A stretch of 64,000 bases of DNA from Mycolicibacterium xanthum (GCF_019710635.1 NZ_JAIFZS010000008.1:124001-188000); one strand, 5' to 3'. Positions 1 through 9,345 are shown, numbered from the stretch's first letter. Numbers and translations: made by a program. Notes: generated by a model from the letters alone, not told the origin.

Positions 1-175
1 CGAGCTGCACTGCCGCGCCGGCTCGTGCGGCCGCCACCGCCTGGTTACCGCCCTTGCCGCCCGGCGAGGCCGACAATGCCGATGCGAGCACGGTCTGGCC
101 GGGCCGGGGAAGGGCGTCGACGGTGAACGTGAGATCGGCGTTGACGCTGCCGACCACACACACCCGCGCAGGCAT
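1..175 (-). CDS. rbsK: Ribokinase, PfkB family (N-terminal part only)
   Basis: Read on the minus strand this opens with ATG at 175 and gives MPARVCVVGSVNADLTF, then a Gly-Gly-Lys-Gly-Gly-Asn-Gln-Ala segment. The VGSxNxD start and the GGKGGNQA loop are hallmarks of the sugar-binding face of ribokinase, which phosphorylates ribose to ribose-5-phosphate. Only about 58 residues are inside the window, so the ATP site and catalytic Asp cannot be checked. It is divergent from proA. In M. tuberculosis rbsK (Rv2436) lies a few genes from proA, which supports the call. Confidence 0.85.
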   Translation of the reverse strand, partial: MPARVCVVGSVNADLTFTVDALPRPGQTVLASALSASPGGKGGNQAVAAARAGAAVQL

Positions 176-221
176 GGCGCCCACGCTAGCGCCTCACGTT
201 CTCAGACGTGGGCAGGTCCGA

Positions 222-227
222 TAAGCT
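222..227 (+). promoter_or_regulatory. -10 element of a leaderless proA promoter
   Basis: TAAGCT fits the mycobacterial TANNNT -10 pattern and ends 6 nt before the proA ATG at 234. No Shine-Dalgarno sequence is visible. Transcription would start at or next to the A of the start codon. This is inferred from spacing; no start-site data were seen. Confidence 0.5.
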
Positions 228-233
228 GGGCTA

Positions 234-1493
234 ATGAGTCTGCACGCGCCCGAGCGCAGCGAAGTCACCGATGACTTGCGCGACCAGGTCCACGCCGCCG
301 CCAGGCGGGCCCGGACCGCGGCGCGCGGGCTGGCGACGCTGAGCACCGAGGCCAAGAACCATGCCCTGCGCACCGCCGCCGATCACGTGCTGATGCACAC
401 CCGCACGATCCTGGAGGCCAACCACGCCGACCTCGAGGCGGCCCGCGCCGCGGGCACCGCCGAGGCCATGCTGGACCGCCTCGCGCTGGACCCGGCCCGG
501 ATCGAGGGCATCGCCGACGGCCTGCGCCAGGTCGCGGGTCTGCCCGACCCGGTCGGGGAGGTGCTGCGCGGCCGCACCCTGCCCAACGGCCTGCAGCTGC
601 GCCAGCAGCGGGTCCCGCTCGGCGTCGTCGGCATCGTCTACGAGGGCCGCCCCAACGTCACCGTCGACGCGTTCGGGCTCACGCTGAAATCCGGCAACGC
701 CGTTCTGCTGCGCGGCAGTTCGTCAGCGGCGCGGTCCAACGCGGCGCTGGTGACCGCGCTGCGTGCCGCGCTGGTGGTCGAGGGTCTCGACGCCGACTCG
801 GTACAGCTGCTGCCCAGCGAAGACCGGGCCAGCGTCACCCACCTGATCCAGGCCCGCGGCCTGGTCGACGTCGTCATCCCGCGCGGCGGGGCCGGCCTGA
901 TCGACGCCGTGGTGCGCGACGCGCAGGTGCCCACCATCGAGACCGGGGTCGGCAACTGCCACGTCTACGTGGAGGAGTCCGCCGACCTCGACATGGCCGA
1001 GGCCATCCTGCTCAACGCCAAGACTCGGCGGCCCAGCGTGTGCAACGCCGCCGAGTCGCTGCTCATCGACGCGTCGATCGCCGATGTGGCGGTGCCGCGG
1101 CTGACCGCGGCGCTGCAGGCCGCCGGCGTGACGGTGCACGCCGATCCGACCGAGGACGAGCTGCGCGCCGAGTTCCTGTCGATGGACATCGCGCTGGCCG
1201 TCGTCGATGGGGTGGATGGCGCCATCGCACACGTCAACGAGTACGGCACCGGTCACACGGAGGCCATCGTGACGACCAATCTCGCTGCCGCGCAGCGGTT
1301 CACCGAACGGGTGGACGCGGCGGCCGTGATGGTGAACGCATCGACGGCGTTCACCGACGGGGAGCAGTTCGGTTTCGGCGCTGAGATCGGCATCTCCACC
1401 CAGAAGCTGCACGCCAGGGGGCCGATGGGGTTGCCAGAGTTGACGTCGACCAAGTGGATCGTGTGGGGCTCCGGCCACATACGTCCAGCCTGA
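234..1493 (+). CDS. proA: Gamma-glutamyl phosphate reductase
   Basis: This 419-residue protein catalyses the NADPH-dependent reduction of gamma-glutamyl phosphate to glutamate semialdehyde, the second step of proline synthesis in the cytosol. It has the aldehyde-dehydrogenase fold: the NVTVDAFGL and [12 protein letters not shown] nucleotide-binding stretches near residues 140-165, and the catalytic Cys242 in GVGNCHVY. Length is normal for ProA. The start is set by an upstream -10 (222-227) with no ribosome site, so it is probably leaderless. The moxR-like gene follows 15 nt downstream and may be co-transcribed. No defects seen. Confidence 0.97.
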   Translation: MSLHAPERSEVTDDLRDQVHAAARRARTAARGLATLSTEAKNHALRTAADHVLMHTRTILEANHADLEAARAAGTAEAMLDRLALDPARIEGIADGLRQVAGLPDPVGEVLRGRTLPNGLQLRQQRVPLGVVGIVYEGRPNVTVDAFGLTLKSGNAVLLRGSSSAARSNAALVTALRAALVVEGLDADSVQLLPSEDRASVTHLIQARGLVDVVIPRGGAGLIDAVVRDAQVPTIETGVGNCHVYVEESADLDMAEAILLNAKTRRPSVCNAAESLLIDASIADVAVPRLTAALQAAGVTVHADPTEDELRAEFLSMDIALAVVDGVDGAIAHVNEYGTGHTEAIVTTNLAAAQRFTERVDAAAVMVNASTAFTDGEQFGFGAEIGISTQKLHARGPMGLPELTSTKWIVWGSGHIRPA

Positions 1494-1508
1494 ACCAGGA
1501 GTGATGAT

Positions 1509-2393
1509 TTGAGCGTCCCCGCACGTCCGGCGCCGCTGTTCGCCGACATCGACGATGTCTCGCGGCGGCTGGCCGAGACCGGTTATCTGCCCGATACCGC
1601 CACCGCCACCGCGGTGTTCCTCGCCGACCGGCTCGGCAAGCCGCTGCTCGTCGAGGGCCCCGCAGGCGTCGGCAAGACCGAGCTGGCGCGCGCGATCGCC
1701 CAGGCCACCGATTCGGGCCTGGTGCGGCTGCAGTGCTACGAGGGCGTCGACGAGGCCCGCGCCCTCTACGAGTGGAACCACGCCAAGCAGATCCTGCGCA
1801 TCCAGGCCGGGCAGGGTGAGGGGGCCGACTGGGACCGCACCAAGGACGACGTGTTCTCCGAGGAGTTCCTGCTGTCCCGCCCGCTGCTGACCGCGATCCG
1901 GCGCACCGAGCCGACCGTGCTGCTGATCGACGAGACCGACAAGGCCGACATCGAGATCGAGGGCCTGCTGCTGGAGGTGTTGTCCGACTTCGCGGTGACG
2001 GTGCCCGAGCTGGGCACCATCACCGCTGAGCGCAAGCCATTGGTGGTGCTCACCTCCAACGCCACCCGCGAGCTCTCCGAGGCGCTCAAGCGGCGCTGCC
2101 TGTTCCTGCACATCGATTTCCCCGACCCCGATCTGGAACGGCGCATCCTGCTGTCGCGGGTCCCGGAACTGCCCGAGCACCTGGCCGACGAGCTGGTGAA
2201 GGTCATCGGCGTGCTGCGCGGCATGACGCTGAAGAAGGTGCCCTCGGTCGCCGAGACCATCGACTGGGGCCGCACGCTGCTGGCGCTGGGCATGGACACC
2301 ATCGACGACGAGGTGATCGCGGCGACGCTGGGCGTGGTGCTCAAGCACCAGTCCGACCAGATCAAGGCCGCCGGGGAGCTGAGGCTCAACTGA
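1509..2393 (+). CDS. MoxR-family AAA+ ATPase
   Basis: A 294-residue MoxR-type AAA+ ATPase with Walker A GPAGVGKT near residue 49, Walker B VLLIDETDKAD near residue 137 and a sensor segment VLTSNATRELSEALKRRC. MoxR ATPases usually act as chaperones that insert cofactors or activate partner complexes together with a VWA-domain protein; the immediately overlapping VWA gene fits that. The start is an unusual TTG at 1509, chosen because AGGAG lies just upstream (1497-1501) and the protein begins there without losing any domain. Orthologous to the gene next to proA in M. tuberculosis (Rv2426c). The client of the pair is unknown. Confidence 0.9.
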   Translation: MSVPARPAPLFADIDDVSRRLAETGYLPDTATATAVFLADRLGKPLLVEGPAGVGKTELARAIAQATDSGLVRLQCYEGVDEARALYEWNHAKQILRIQAGQGEGADWDRTKDDVFSEEFLLSRPLLTAIRRTEPTVLLIDETDKADIEIEGLLLEVLSDFAVTVPELGTITAERKPLVVLTSNATRELSEALKRRCLFLHIDFPDPDLERRILLSRVPELPEHLADELVKVIGVLRGMTLKKVPSVAETIDWGRTLLALGMDTIDDEVIAATLGVVLKHQSDQIKAAGELRLN

Positions 2394-3844
2394 TGGCGGT
2401 CCGACGCACCCGCCCACCGCAGCCGCTGGCGCCCCATGGAATCCCGGGGCACCTGGTCGAGTTCGTCGAGGCGCTGCGCGGGCAGGGCATCTCGGTCGGC
2501 CCGTCGGAGACCGTCGACGCCGGCCGGGTGATGGCCACGCTGGGCCTGTCCGACCGCACCGTGCTGCGGGAGGGGATCGCCTGCGCGGTGCTGCGCCGCC
2601 CGGATCACCGCGAGACCTATGACGCGCTGTTCGACCTGTACTTTCCGGCGGCACTCGGCGCCAAGACGGTGCTGTCCGACGACGACGGTGCGGCCGATGC
2701 CACTGACCTGCAGGGGCTGCCGCCCGAGGACATCGAGGCGCTGCGCGGCGCGCTGGTCGACATGCTCGGCGAGAACCAGGAGATGGCCGATCTGGACGAC
2801 CGGCTGGCGGCGATGATCGCCCAGATCGTCGAGGCCTACGGCCGGTACAACTCCAGCCGCGGCCCGTCGTACTCGTCGTATCAGGCGCTGAAGGCGATGA
2901 ACCTCGACGACCTCGAGGGACGGCTGCTGGCCGGGTTGTTGGCCCCCTACGGCGAGGAGCCCACCCCGACCCAGGAGCAGATCGCCAAGGCGCTGGCCGC
3001 CCAGCGCATCGCGCAGCTGCGCAAGATGGTCGAGGCCGAGACCAAGCGGCGCACCGCCGAGCAACTCGGGCGCGAACACGTCCAGATGTACGGGGTGCCG
3101 CAGCTGGCCGAGAACGTCGAGTTCCTGCGCGCCTCCGGTGAGCAGCTGCGCCAGATGCGGCGGGTGGTGGCACCGCTGGCCCGCACCCTGGCCACCCGGC
3201 TGGCCGCACGGCGCCGGCGGTCACGGGCCGGCGAGATCGACCTGCGCAAGACGCTGCGCAAGTCGATGTCGACCGGCGGGGTGCCGATCGACGTGGTGCT
3301 CAAGAAGCCGCACCCGGCCCGTCCCGAGCTGGTCGTGCTGTGCGACGTGTCCGGTTCGGTGGCCGGCTTCAGCCACTTCACGCTGCTGCTGGTGCACGCG
3401 CTGCGCCAGCAGTTCTCCCGGGTGCGGGTGTTCGCCTTCATCGACACCACCGACGAGGTCACCGAGCTGTTCGGCCCCGACGCCGACCTGGCGGTGGCCG
3501 TGCAGCGCATCACCCGGGAGGCGGGTGTGTACACCCGCGACGGCCACTCCGACTACGGGCACGCTTTCGTGTCGTTCCTGGACAAGTACCCCGGCGTGCT
3601 CTCGCCGCGCAGCTCGCTGCTGGTGCTGGGCGACGGGCGCAACAACTACCGCAACCCGGAGACCGAGCTGCTCGCCCACATGGTCAACGCCAGCAGGCAT
3701 GCCCACTGGCTCAACCCGGAGCCCCGCCATCTGTGGGGTAGCGGCGATTCGGCGGTGCCCCGCTACGAGGACGTCATCCCGATGCACGAGTGTCGTTCGG
3801 CCAAGCAGCTGGCGTCGGTGATCGACGCCCTGCTTCCGGTTTGA
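2393..3844 (+). CDS. VWA-domain protein, CoxE-like, partner of MoxR
   Basis: A 483-residue cytosolic protein with no signal peptide. The N-terminal half is helical; the C-terminal half is a von Willebrand A domain with the metal-ion MIDAS motif CDVSGSVAG at about residues 316-324 and a later LVLGDGRNN segment, as in CoxE-like proteins. It overlaps the MoxR gene by one base (TGATG), implying translational coupling and a shared complex. MoxR/VWA pairs are known to mature or remodel other enzymes; which one here is not evident from neighbours. Homologue of Rv2425c. Confidence 0.88.
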   Translation: MAVRRTRPPQPLAPHGIPGHLVEFVEALRGQGISVGPSETVDAGRVMATLGLSDRTVLREGIACAVLRRPDHRETYDALFDLYFPAALGAKTVLSDDDGAADATDLQGLPPEDIEALRGALVDMLGENQEMADLDDRLAAMIAQIVEAYGRYNSSRGPSYSSYQALKAMNLDDLEGRLLAGLLAPYGEEPTPTQEQIAKALAAQRIAQLRKMVEAETKRRTAEQLGREHVQMYGVPQLAENVEFLRASGEQLRQMRRVVAPLARTLATRLAARRRRSRAGEIDLRKTLRKSMSTGGVPIDVVLKKPHPARPELVVLCDVSGSVAGFSHFTLLLVHALRQQFSRVRVFAFIDTTDEVTELFGPDADLAVAVQRITREAGVYTRDGHSDYGHAFVSFLDKYPGVLSPRSSLLVLGDGRNNYRNPETELLAHMVNASRHAHWLNPEPRHLWGSGDSAVPRYEDVIPMHECRSAKQLASVIDALLPV

Positions 3845-4145
3845 GGCGCCCGGTGTGCGGCACGCTGCGGCCGTCCAGCGGATCGGCGCGCTCATGAACG
3901 CCACCGGTCTCACCTGCGGTGATATCGCGCGGGTGAATGCCTGCCATCCCGGTGTTCGCGGGCCGCGACAGCTTCGGCGCACCTGTCCCGCCGCCGCGGC
4001 GTCGTCGCCGGCCGTGCGGCAGCGGCGTCGACCGCCCGCGGATGGACCGGACGTGACGGGGCACGATCGACTGTGCGGATTTTTCCGCCGAGCCCGGAGT
4101 GTCGCGGCTGAAGTCGCACAGTCGGGGCCCGAAGCGAGGCTCCCG
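3845..4145. other. Intergenic stretch without a recognisable gene
   Basis: About 300 bases between the VWA gene and nadD. Open frames exist on both strands, but their translations are Arg/Pro/Ala-rich shadows with no domain, signal peptide or ribosome site. No tRNA-like fold was noticed. Its only interpretable element is the -10-like hexamer at its right edge, which would serve nadD. Confidence 0.5.
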
Positions 4146-4151
4146 TAAGCT
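4146..4151 (+). promoter_or_regulatory. -10-like element upstream of nadD
   Basis: TAAGCT, the same hexamer as in front of proA, lies 8 nt before the GTG at 4160. A transcript beginning 6-7 nt after it would carry at most a 1-3 nt leader. This favours GTG 4160 over the in-frame TTG at 4154 as the nadD start. Confidence 0.4.
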
Positions 4152-4159
4152 CGTTGATC

Positions 4160-4798
4160 GTGCGTTCGCGACGGCTCGGGGTGATGGGCGGGACCTTCGA
4201 TCCCATCCACAACGGGCACCTTGTCGCGGCCAGTGAGGTCGCCGACCTGTTCGACCTCGACGAGGTGGTGTTCGTCCCCACCGGTCAGCCCTGGCAGAAG
4301 CGCAGCCGCCCGGTCACCGCCGCCGAGGACCGATACCTGATGACGGTGATCGCCACCGCGTCAAACCCGCGGTTCTCGGTCAGCAGGGTCGACATCGATC
4401 GCGGCGGCGCCACCTACACCAAGGACACGCTGCGCGACCTGCGGGCCCAGAACCCCGATGCGGACCTGTACTTCATCACCGGCGCCGACGCGCTCGCCTC
4501 GATCCTGTCCTGGCAGAACTGGGAGGAGATGTTCGCCATCGCGCGGTTCGTGGGCGTCAGCAGGCCCGGTTACGAACTCGACGGCAAACACATCTCGGCG
4601 GCCATGGCCGAGCTGCCCGCCGACGCGCTGCACCTGGTGGAGGTGCCCGCGCTGGCCATCTCCTCGACCGACTGCCGCATCCGCGCGGAGAACTCCAGAC
4701 CCATCTGGTACCTGGTTCCCGACGGCGTCGTGCAGTACGTCGCCAAGCGGAATCTCTACCGCAGCCCTAGCCTCGCAGCTGAAGGAGACCGCACCTGA
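4160..4798 (+). CDS. nadD: Nicotinate-nucleotide adenylyltransferase
   Basis: Transfers AMP from ATP to nicotinate mononucleotide, making deamido-NAD in the cytosol. The 212-residue protein has the nucleotidyltransferase signature [11 protein letters not shown] at its N-terminus and ISSTDCR (the ISSTxxR motif) near its C-terminus. I take GTG at 4160 as start because the protein family begins only a few residues before GGTFDPIH; an in-frame TTG at 4154 is the alternative. It heads the nadD-rsfS-gpgP-octT-degV run, overlapping or nearly touching each next gene, matching Rv2421c. Confidence 0.95.
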   Translation: MRSRRLGVMGGTFDPIHNGHLVAASEVADLFDLDEVVFVPTGQPWQKRSRPVTAAEDRYLMTVIATASNPRFSVSRVDIDRGGATYTKDTLRDLRAQNPDADLYFITGADALASILSWQNWEEMFAIARFVGVSRPGYELDGKHISAAMAELPADALHLVEVPALAISSTDCRIRAENSRPIWYLVPDGVVQYVAKRNLYRSPSLAAEGDRT

Positions 4799-5175
4799 CC
4801 GCCTCACCGGAAGCCATCCAGATGGCCACCATCGCCGCCCGTGCGGCGGCGTCCAAGCTCGCCGACGACGTCGTCGTCATCGACGTGTCGGGTGAGCTCG
4901 TCATCACCGACTGTTTCGTCATCGCGTCGGCGTCCAACGAGCGGCAGGTCAACGCGATCGTCGACGAGGTCGAGGAGAAGATGCGCATCGCCGGCCACAA
5001 GCCCGCCCGCCGCGAGGGTACCCGCGAGGGGCGCTGGACCCTGCTCGACTACATCGACATCGTGGTGCACATCCAGCATCGGGACGAGCGCGAGTTCTAC
5101 GCGCTGGACCGGTTGTGGCGCGACTGTCCGACGGTGCCGGTGGCCGTCGACGACATTGCGGAGGCGGGCGAATGA
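4795..5175 (+). CDS. rsfS: Ribosomal silencing factor RsfS
   Basis: RsfS binds ribosomal protein uL14 and blocks subunit joining when nutrients are short. The core [20 protein letters not shown], followed by [15 protein letters not shown] and [16 protein letters not shown], is diagnostic. The first ATG is at 4822, but family members carry about nine more residues that are also encoded here (TASPEAIQM). That reading frame starts at a CTG at 4795, which overlaps the nadD stop as CTGA and has AAGGAG 7 nt upstream. With it the protein is 126 residues. A CTG start is rare, so the start is less certain than the gene. It overlaps gpgP by ATGA. Confidence 0.9.
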   Translation: MTASPEAIQMATIAARAAASKLADDVVVIDVSGELVITDCFVIASASNERQVNAIVDEVEEKMRIAGHKPARREGTREGRWTLLDYIDIVVHIQHRDEREFYALDRLWRDCPTVPVAVDDIAEAGE

Positions 5176-5849
5176 GGATCCGCCGACTGGTGATGCTGCG
5201 CCATGGACAGACCGAGTACAACGCGGGCAGCCGAATGCAGGGTCAGCTGGACACCGACCTCAGCGATCTGGGCCGCGAGCAGGCCGTCGCCGCGGCCGAA
5301 GTGCTCGCCAAACGGCAGCCGCTGCTGATCGTGTCGTCGGACCTGCGGCGCGCGCTGGACACCGCGGTGGCCCTCGGCGACCGGTCCGGGCAGCCGGTCA
5401 GCATCGACACCCGGCTGCGTGAGACCCACCTCGGCGACTGGCAGGGGATGACCCACGTCGAGGTCGACGCCGTCGCCCCGGGTGCCAGGCTGGCGTGGCG
5501 CGACGATGCCCGCTGGGCTCCGCACGGCGGCGAGAGCCGCATCGACGTCGCCGATCGAAGCCTTCCCCTGGTCGAGGAACTGGTGACCGGGCAGGCCGAC
5601 TGGGGGGTCGATGACCCGGACCGCCCGGTGGTGCTGGTGGCCCACGGCGGTTTGATCGCGGCGCTGACCGGAGCGCTGCTCGGGCTGCCGGTCGACAACT
5701 GGCCGGTCCTGGGTGGGATGGGCAACGCCAGCTGGGTGCAACTGGCCGGGCACACCCGGATGGACGGGGACCCGGCCTCCTTCGCCGACATCCGGTGGCG
5801 CCTGGACGTGTGGAACGCCTCGGCCCAGGTCGCCAACGATGTCCTCTGA
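5172..5849 (+). CDS. gpgP: Glucosyl-3-phosphoglycerate phosphatase
   Basis: A 225-residue histidine phosphatase with the phosphohistidine motif LRHGQTEYN at residues 8-16, a distal [11 protein letters not shown] and the late VAHGGLI histidine. In mycobacteria the orthologue (Rv2419c) dephosphorylates glucosyl-3-phosphoglycerate to glucosylglycerate, the second step of methylglucose lipopolysaccharide synthesis. ATG at 5172 overlaps the rsfS stop (ATGA). The following octT gene begins 11 bases before this gene ends. General phosphoglycerate-mutase-like annotation is the alternative, but synteny with octT supports GpgP. Confidence 0.88.
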   Translation: MRIRRLVMLRHGQTEYNAGSRMQGQLDTDLSDLGREQAVAAAEVLAKRQPLLIVSSDLRRALDTAVALGDRSGQPVSIDTRLRETHLGDWQGMTHVEVDAVAPGARLAWRDDARWAPHGGESRIDVADRSLPLVEELVTGQADWGVDDPDRPVVLVAHGGLIAALTGALLGLPVDNWPVLGGMGNASWVQLAGHTRMDGDPASFADIRWRLDVWNASAQVANDVL

Positions 5850-6576
5850 GCCGTCTCGGCCCAGGACGCTGCTGGTCTTCTGTGACTCGCTGTCCTACTA
5901 CGGGCCCACCGGCGGCCTGCCGTCCGACGACCCGCGCATCTGGCCCAACATCGTGGCGCAGCACCTGGGCTGGGATCTGGAGTTGATCGGCCGGATCGGC
6001 TGGACGAGCCGCGACGTGTGGTGGGCGGCCACCCAGGATCCGCGGGCGTGGGCGGCGCTGCCCAGGGCCGGCGCGGTGATCTTCGCGACGTCGGGCATGG
6101 ACTCGCTGCCGTCGCCGCTTCCCACGGCGTTGCGTGAGCTGATCCGCTACGTGCGCCCGTCGTGGCTGCGCCGCTGGGTCCGTGACGGGTACGGCTGGGT
6201 GCAGCCGCGGCTGTCCCCGGTGGCGCGGGCCGCGCTGCCGCCGGCGCTGACCGCCGAGTACCTCGAGATGACCAGGGCGGCCATCGATTTCAACCGTCCC
6301 GGCATCCCGGTGGTGGCGTCGCTGCCGTCGGTGCACATCGCGCCGACCTATGGACTGGCCCATCACGGCAGGCCGGGCACCGTGGACGCGGTCACCCGGT
6401 GGGCCGCCGAACACGGTGTACCGCTGGTGGACCTCAAGGCCGCGGTGGGTGACGAGGTGATGGGCGGGCGGGGCAATCCCGACGGTATCCACTGGAACTT
6501 CGAGGCGCATCAGGCGGTGGCCGAACTGATGATCAAGGGGCTCGCCGAGGCCGGCGTGGCCGCGGCGGACGGTTAG
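5839..6576 (+). CDS. octT: SGNH-hydrolase-type diglucosylglycerate octanoyltransferase
   Basis: A 245-residue protein with an N-terminal FCDSLSYYG (nucleophile Ser, GDSL-like) and a C-terminal NPDGIHWN carrying the Asp-x-x-His pair, the frame of SGNH hydrolases. The orthologue Rv2418c acylates diglucosylglycerate with octanoate at the reducing end of methylglucose lipopolysaccharide precursors. ATG at 5839 lies within the end of gpgP, so the two are translationally linked and act on consecutive glucosylglycerate intermediates. The fold is clear from the sequence; the substrate is transferred from the orthologue. Confidence 0.8.
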   Translation: MSSEPSRPRTLLVFCDSLSYYGPTGGLPSDDPRIWPNIVAQHLGWDLELIGRIGWTSRDVWWAATQDPRAWAALPRAGAVIFATSGMDSLPSPLPTALRELIRYVRPSWLRRWVRDGYGWVQPRLSPVARAALPPALTAEYLEMTRAAIDFNRPGIPVVASLPSVHIAPTYGLAHHGRPGTVDAVTRWAAEHGVPLVDLKAAVGDEVMGGRGNPDGIHWNFEAHQAVAELMIKGLAEAGVAAADG

Positions 6577-6578
6577 TC

Positions 6579-7418
6579 GTGGCGGTCGTGGTGGTCAGCG
6601 ACTCGTCCGCGCGGTTGCCGCCGGACGAGCTGAAGCGGCACAACATCCGTGAGGTGCCGCTGCACGTGCTGGTCGACGGCACCGACCTGCGCGACGGTGT
6701 CGACGACGTCCCCTATGACATTCATGACCGGCCGAAGGTCACCACGGCGGGCGCGACGCCGGCCGAGCTCGCCGAGACCTATCGGCAGGCGCTGGCCGAC
6801 AGCGGCGGCGACGGCGTGGTGGCCGTGCACCTGTCCGCGGCGCTGTCGAGCACCTACAGCGCGGCGGTGAGCGCGGCGCGTGAGTTCGGTCCCGCGGTGC
6901 GGGTCGTCAACTCCCGGTCGGCGGCGATGGGCGTGGGCTTCGTGGCCACGGCCGCCGCGCTCCGCGCGGCCGACGGCGGCGACCTGGACGCGGTCGAGGC
7001 GGCGGCCCGATCGGCGCTGACCCGCACGCACGTCTTCGTGGTGGTGCACCGGCTGGACAACCTGCGGCGCAGCGGCCGGATCCGCACCACGGCGTCGTGG
7101 CTGGGCACGGCGCTGTCGCTGAAACCGCTGCTGTGTCTGGATGTCGACGGCCGGCTGGTGCTGGACCAGCGCATCCGCACCATCGGCAAGGCGCATGCGG
7201 CGATGGTGGAGAAGGTCGCCGAGGTGGTGGGCGACGACGCGGCCGAGGTGGTGGTTCATCACGTCGACCACCACGATGCCGCCGACGAACTCGGTGCCGC
7301 ACTGACCCAACGCCTTCCGCAGCTCACCTCGCTGACCGTCGCGGACATGGGGCCGGTGCTGTCGGTGCACGTCGGCGCCGGTGCGGTCGGCGTCGCCGTG
7401 CGGGTGGCCGCCCCGTAG
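6579..7418 (+). CDS. DegV-family fatty-acid-binding protein
   Basis: A 279-residue protein starting at GTG 6579, 2 nt after octT. It shows the DegV pattern: VVVSDSSARLPPDELKRHNI at the start, then VHLSAALSSTYSAA and the C-terminal LSVHVGAGAVGVAV. DegV/FakB proteins bind a single fatty acid; in Gram-positive bacteria FakB presents it to a kinase. No FakA-like kinase is in the window. Placement directly after an octanoyltransferase is suggestive but not proof of a link. Homologue of Rv2417c. Confidence 0.88.
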   Translation: MAVVVVSDSSARLPPDELKRHNIREVPLHVLVDGTDLRDGVDDVPYDIHDRPKVTTAGATPAELAETYRQALADSGGDGVVAVHLSAALSSTYSAAVSAAREFGPAVRVVNSRSAAMGVGFVATAAALRAADGGDLDAVEAAARSALTRTHVFVVVHRLDNLRRSGRIRTTASWLGTALSLKPLLCLDVDGRLVLDQRIRTIGKAHAAMVEKVAEVVGDDAAEVVVHHVDHHDAADELGAALTQRLPQLTSLTVADMGPVLSVHVGAGAVGVAVRVAAP

Positions 7419-7499
7419 GAGTCGTAGCCGGGCTGTTCGGGCCCCGCACAGCGAGCGGCCATGCGAGCATGAGCATCGGTACGTCGTGAGGAGCGTGAA

Positions 7500-7847
7500 G
7501 TGAAACGAGTGACGGCTTCGGGAGTGTGCGGCGCGGTGGCGAGAACCGCTGTGGCCGCGGCACTCCTGGCGACGGCGGTTTCGGGCGCGACCATGTCGGC
7601 CGGCACGGCTCTGGGAGTTCCCACCGGCCCGGACGATCCCGAATGCGCGACGATGCCGGAGGCGGTCCAGTGCCAGGGTGGCCCCTATTCCCCTCCGGCT
7701 CCCACCGGCCCGGCCGATACCCGCTGCATCAGCATGCCCACCGACCCGGTGTGTGCGGGCGGGCCCTACACCATCCCGTCGCCGCCGCCTCCGCCCCCGC
7801 CGCCGCCTCCGATGGCCGGGATGCCGGGGATGCCGGGAACCATCTGA
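7500..7847 (+). CDS. Secreted proline-rich protein with two Cys repeats
   Basis: A 115-residue product from GTG 7500, preceded by GAGGAG. The first about 38 residues are a signal peptide (basic start, then an Ala/Val-rich hydrophobic stretch). The mature part contains a twice-repeated unit of about 30 residues, each with two Cys flanking Met-Pro and ending in GGPY, followed by a run of ten prolines and a GMPGMPG tail. The four Cys could form disulfides outside the cell. I do not recognise a family. It ends one base from the convergent gene at 7849. Confidence 0.65.
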   Translation: MKRVTASGVCGAVARTAVAAALLATAVSGATMSAGTALGVPTGPDDPECATMPEAVQCQGGPYSPPAPTGPADTRCISMPTDPVCAGGPYTIPSPPPPPPPPPPMAGMPGMPGTI

Positions 7848-7848
7848 C

Positions 7849-8907
7849 TCAGACGGCCGCGCGTCCGGTGATCGGCGGCAGGTCGGCCAGCGTCACGATG
7901 CCCGGGTCGGCCGCGACGACGGCGGGCACCGCGTTGGTCACCGGCATCGCGGTGTAGATCATGCCCAGGCCCATGAAGCCGGGCTCGGTCCAGTCCTTCG
8001 GCGGCAGGCAGTGCACGACCGTGCGCATGTTCGGCAGCCCGAACACCTGAACCACGTGACCGTGCTCGAGCGGTTTGGGCGGTGTGACGTGCTCGCCCAT
8101 GATCCAGTTGAACCCCACGCTGACCACGTTGCGGTCGCCGACCCAGCCGCGGTGATACCCGTACACCCCCGCGACCGTGCCCTCGGGGATCTTCATGAAA
8201 CCCAGGTCGGTGTCCCCGGTGGCCGCGGTGAACGTGACGTCGAAGGTCATCCGGTCCAGGTCGGCGCCGATCGCGTCGGCCATCATCGCCGCCGACTCGG
8301 CGAACACCTCGCTCTCGGTGCGGACGCTCTCCGCCAGCCCCGGGGTGTCCGGATCCTGGGAGAAGCCCATCGCGGTCTGGGTGCCCGCGGACTCGTAGGT
8401 CGAGCAGTCCACGGACTCGGTGATGCGGATCTCGTCCACACGCTCGCAGGCCCCGGACAGCACCATGCCGACCAGGTTGCTCATCCCGGGATGTGCGCCG
8501 CTGCCGAAGATCGTCGAACTTCCCGTCTCACAAGCGTTTCGGATCCGCTCGAGATCCTCGGGCGACTGCTTGCCGCCGGTGATCCACGCCGCGCTGGAGC
8601 AGACGTTGATGCCCGACTCCAGGAGCCGGACCAGCTCGTCGATGCTCGGCCACAGCGGGTTGTAGCAGCAGGCGTCCGGGCGAAGCGCGACCAGTTCCTC
8701 GATGTCGCCCGTCGCGGTGACACCGGTCGGGGTGGGCCAGCCCGCGAGCTCGGCGGCGTCGACGCCCGCCTTGTCGGCGCCGTGGGCATAGACGCCCACC
8801 AGCTCCATGTCGTCGCGGCCGATGATGGCGTGCAGTGAGCGGCGCCCGATGTTGCCGGTCGTCCATTGGATGACGCGCAGCGGTCGGTCGGTGATCGGCG
8901 TCGGCAT
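7849..8907 (-). CDS. NAD(P)-dependent dihydrodipicolinate-reductase-like oxidoreductase
   Basis: A 352-residue protein with an N-terminal Rossmann fold (RVIQWTTGNIGRRSLHAI, GVYAHGADKAG) and the C-terminal layout of the dihydrodipicolinate reductase-like/amine dehydrogenase family that is abundant in mycobacteria. It is not DapB: it is about 100 residues longer and lacks the E(L/A)HH motif. Substrate unknown. It is convergent with the proline-rich secreted gene, with a single base between the stops. The IS3 remnant begins 23 bases upstream of its start. Confidence 0.78.
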   Translation of the reverse strand: MPTPITDRPLRVIQWTTGNIGRRSLHAIIGRDDMELVGVYAHGADKAGVDAAELAGWPTPTGVTATGDIEELVALRPDACCYNPLWPSIDELVRLLESGINVCSSAAWITGGKQSPEDLERIRNACETGSSTIFGSGAHPGMSNLVGMVLSGACERVDEIRITESVDCSTYESAGTQTAMGFSQDPDTPGLAESVRTESEVFAESAAMMADAIGADLDRMTFDVTFTAATGDTDLGFMKIPEGTVAGVYGYHRGWVGDRNVVSVGFNWIMGEHVTPPKPLEHGHVVQVFGLPNMRTVVHCLPPKDWTEPGFMGLGMIYTAMPVTNAVPAVVAADPGIVTLADLPPITGRAAV

Positions 8908-8930
8908 GGCATCTCCTCATCGAGTGGTGT

Positions 8931-9345
8931 CTACGTCGCGACCGAAGCTACCGCCTGAAAGGTGGCCGCATGGGTGACACAGCGCCGGTGGCCGTCTTGA
9001 CGGGCGCTGCCGTGGTTCCGGCTTCCCTGATTCCGTCGTTGACGGGCGAGAGACCCGACCCATTTGCGGTTCTGCGCGACCACGGTGAAGTCCCGTTTGA
9101 GTAGGTCCGGGAACTTCGGGGCGGTCTTGTCCTGCCTGGTCAGACCACTGCGGCGCTTGATGCGCCGTGCCGCCAAACCCTGGCGGCGCATCGAGTCAGC
9201 CAGCGTCTTCTCCGACACTTCCCAACCCAGATCGCGCAGGTCAGTTACCAGCCGCGGCGAACCATGCAGCCCATTGGTCGCGGTGAATGCCGCCGCGACC
9301 ACCGCGTCGAGCTGCGCACGACGTCCTGGTCGGCGATGAACGTGC
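8931..9345 (-). pseudogene. IS3-family transposase (OrfB) remnant
   Basis: The minus-strand translation from about 9345 to 9054 reads like the HTH_21 segment of an IS3 Orf[15 protein letters not shown], then LHGSPRLVTDLRDLGWEVS, and a stretch ending in QNRKWVG, just before the first Asp of the DDE catalytic domain. There the similarity stops; the rest is unrelated sequence to the stop at 8931. An in-frame TGA just upstream of the HVHRRPG stretch and the missing catalytic core make it inactive. It marks the left edge of an accessory block ending near 13.5 kb. Confidence 0.75.

Noticed and set aside
723..3224. Very long open frame on the minus strand (833 codons) opposite proA, moxR and the VWA gene
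   Set aside because: It is the antisense shadow of three clear genes in GC-rich DNA; its translation is Arg/Pro/His/Gln-rich without domains and has no ribosome site.
3855..4148. Plus-strand open frame in the gap before nadD
   Set aside because: Composition is Arg/Ala/Pro-rich, with no family pattern, no ribosome site and no signal peptide. Left as an empty intergenic region.
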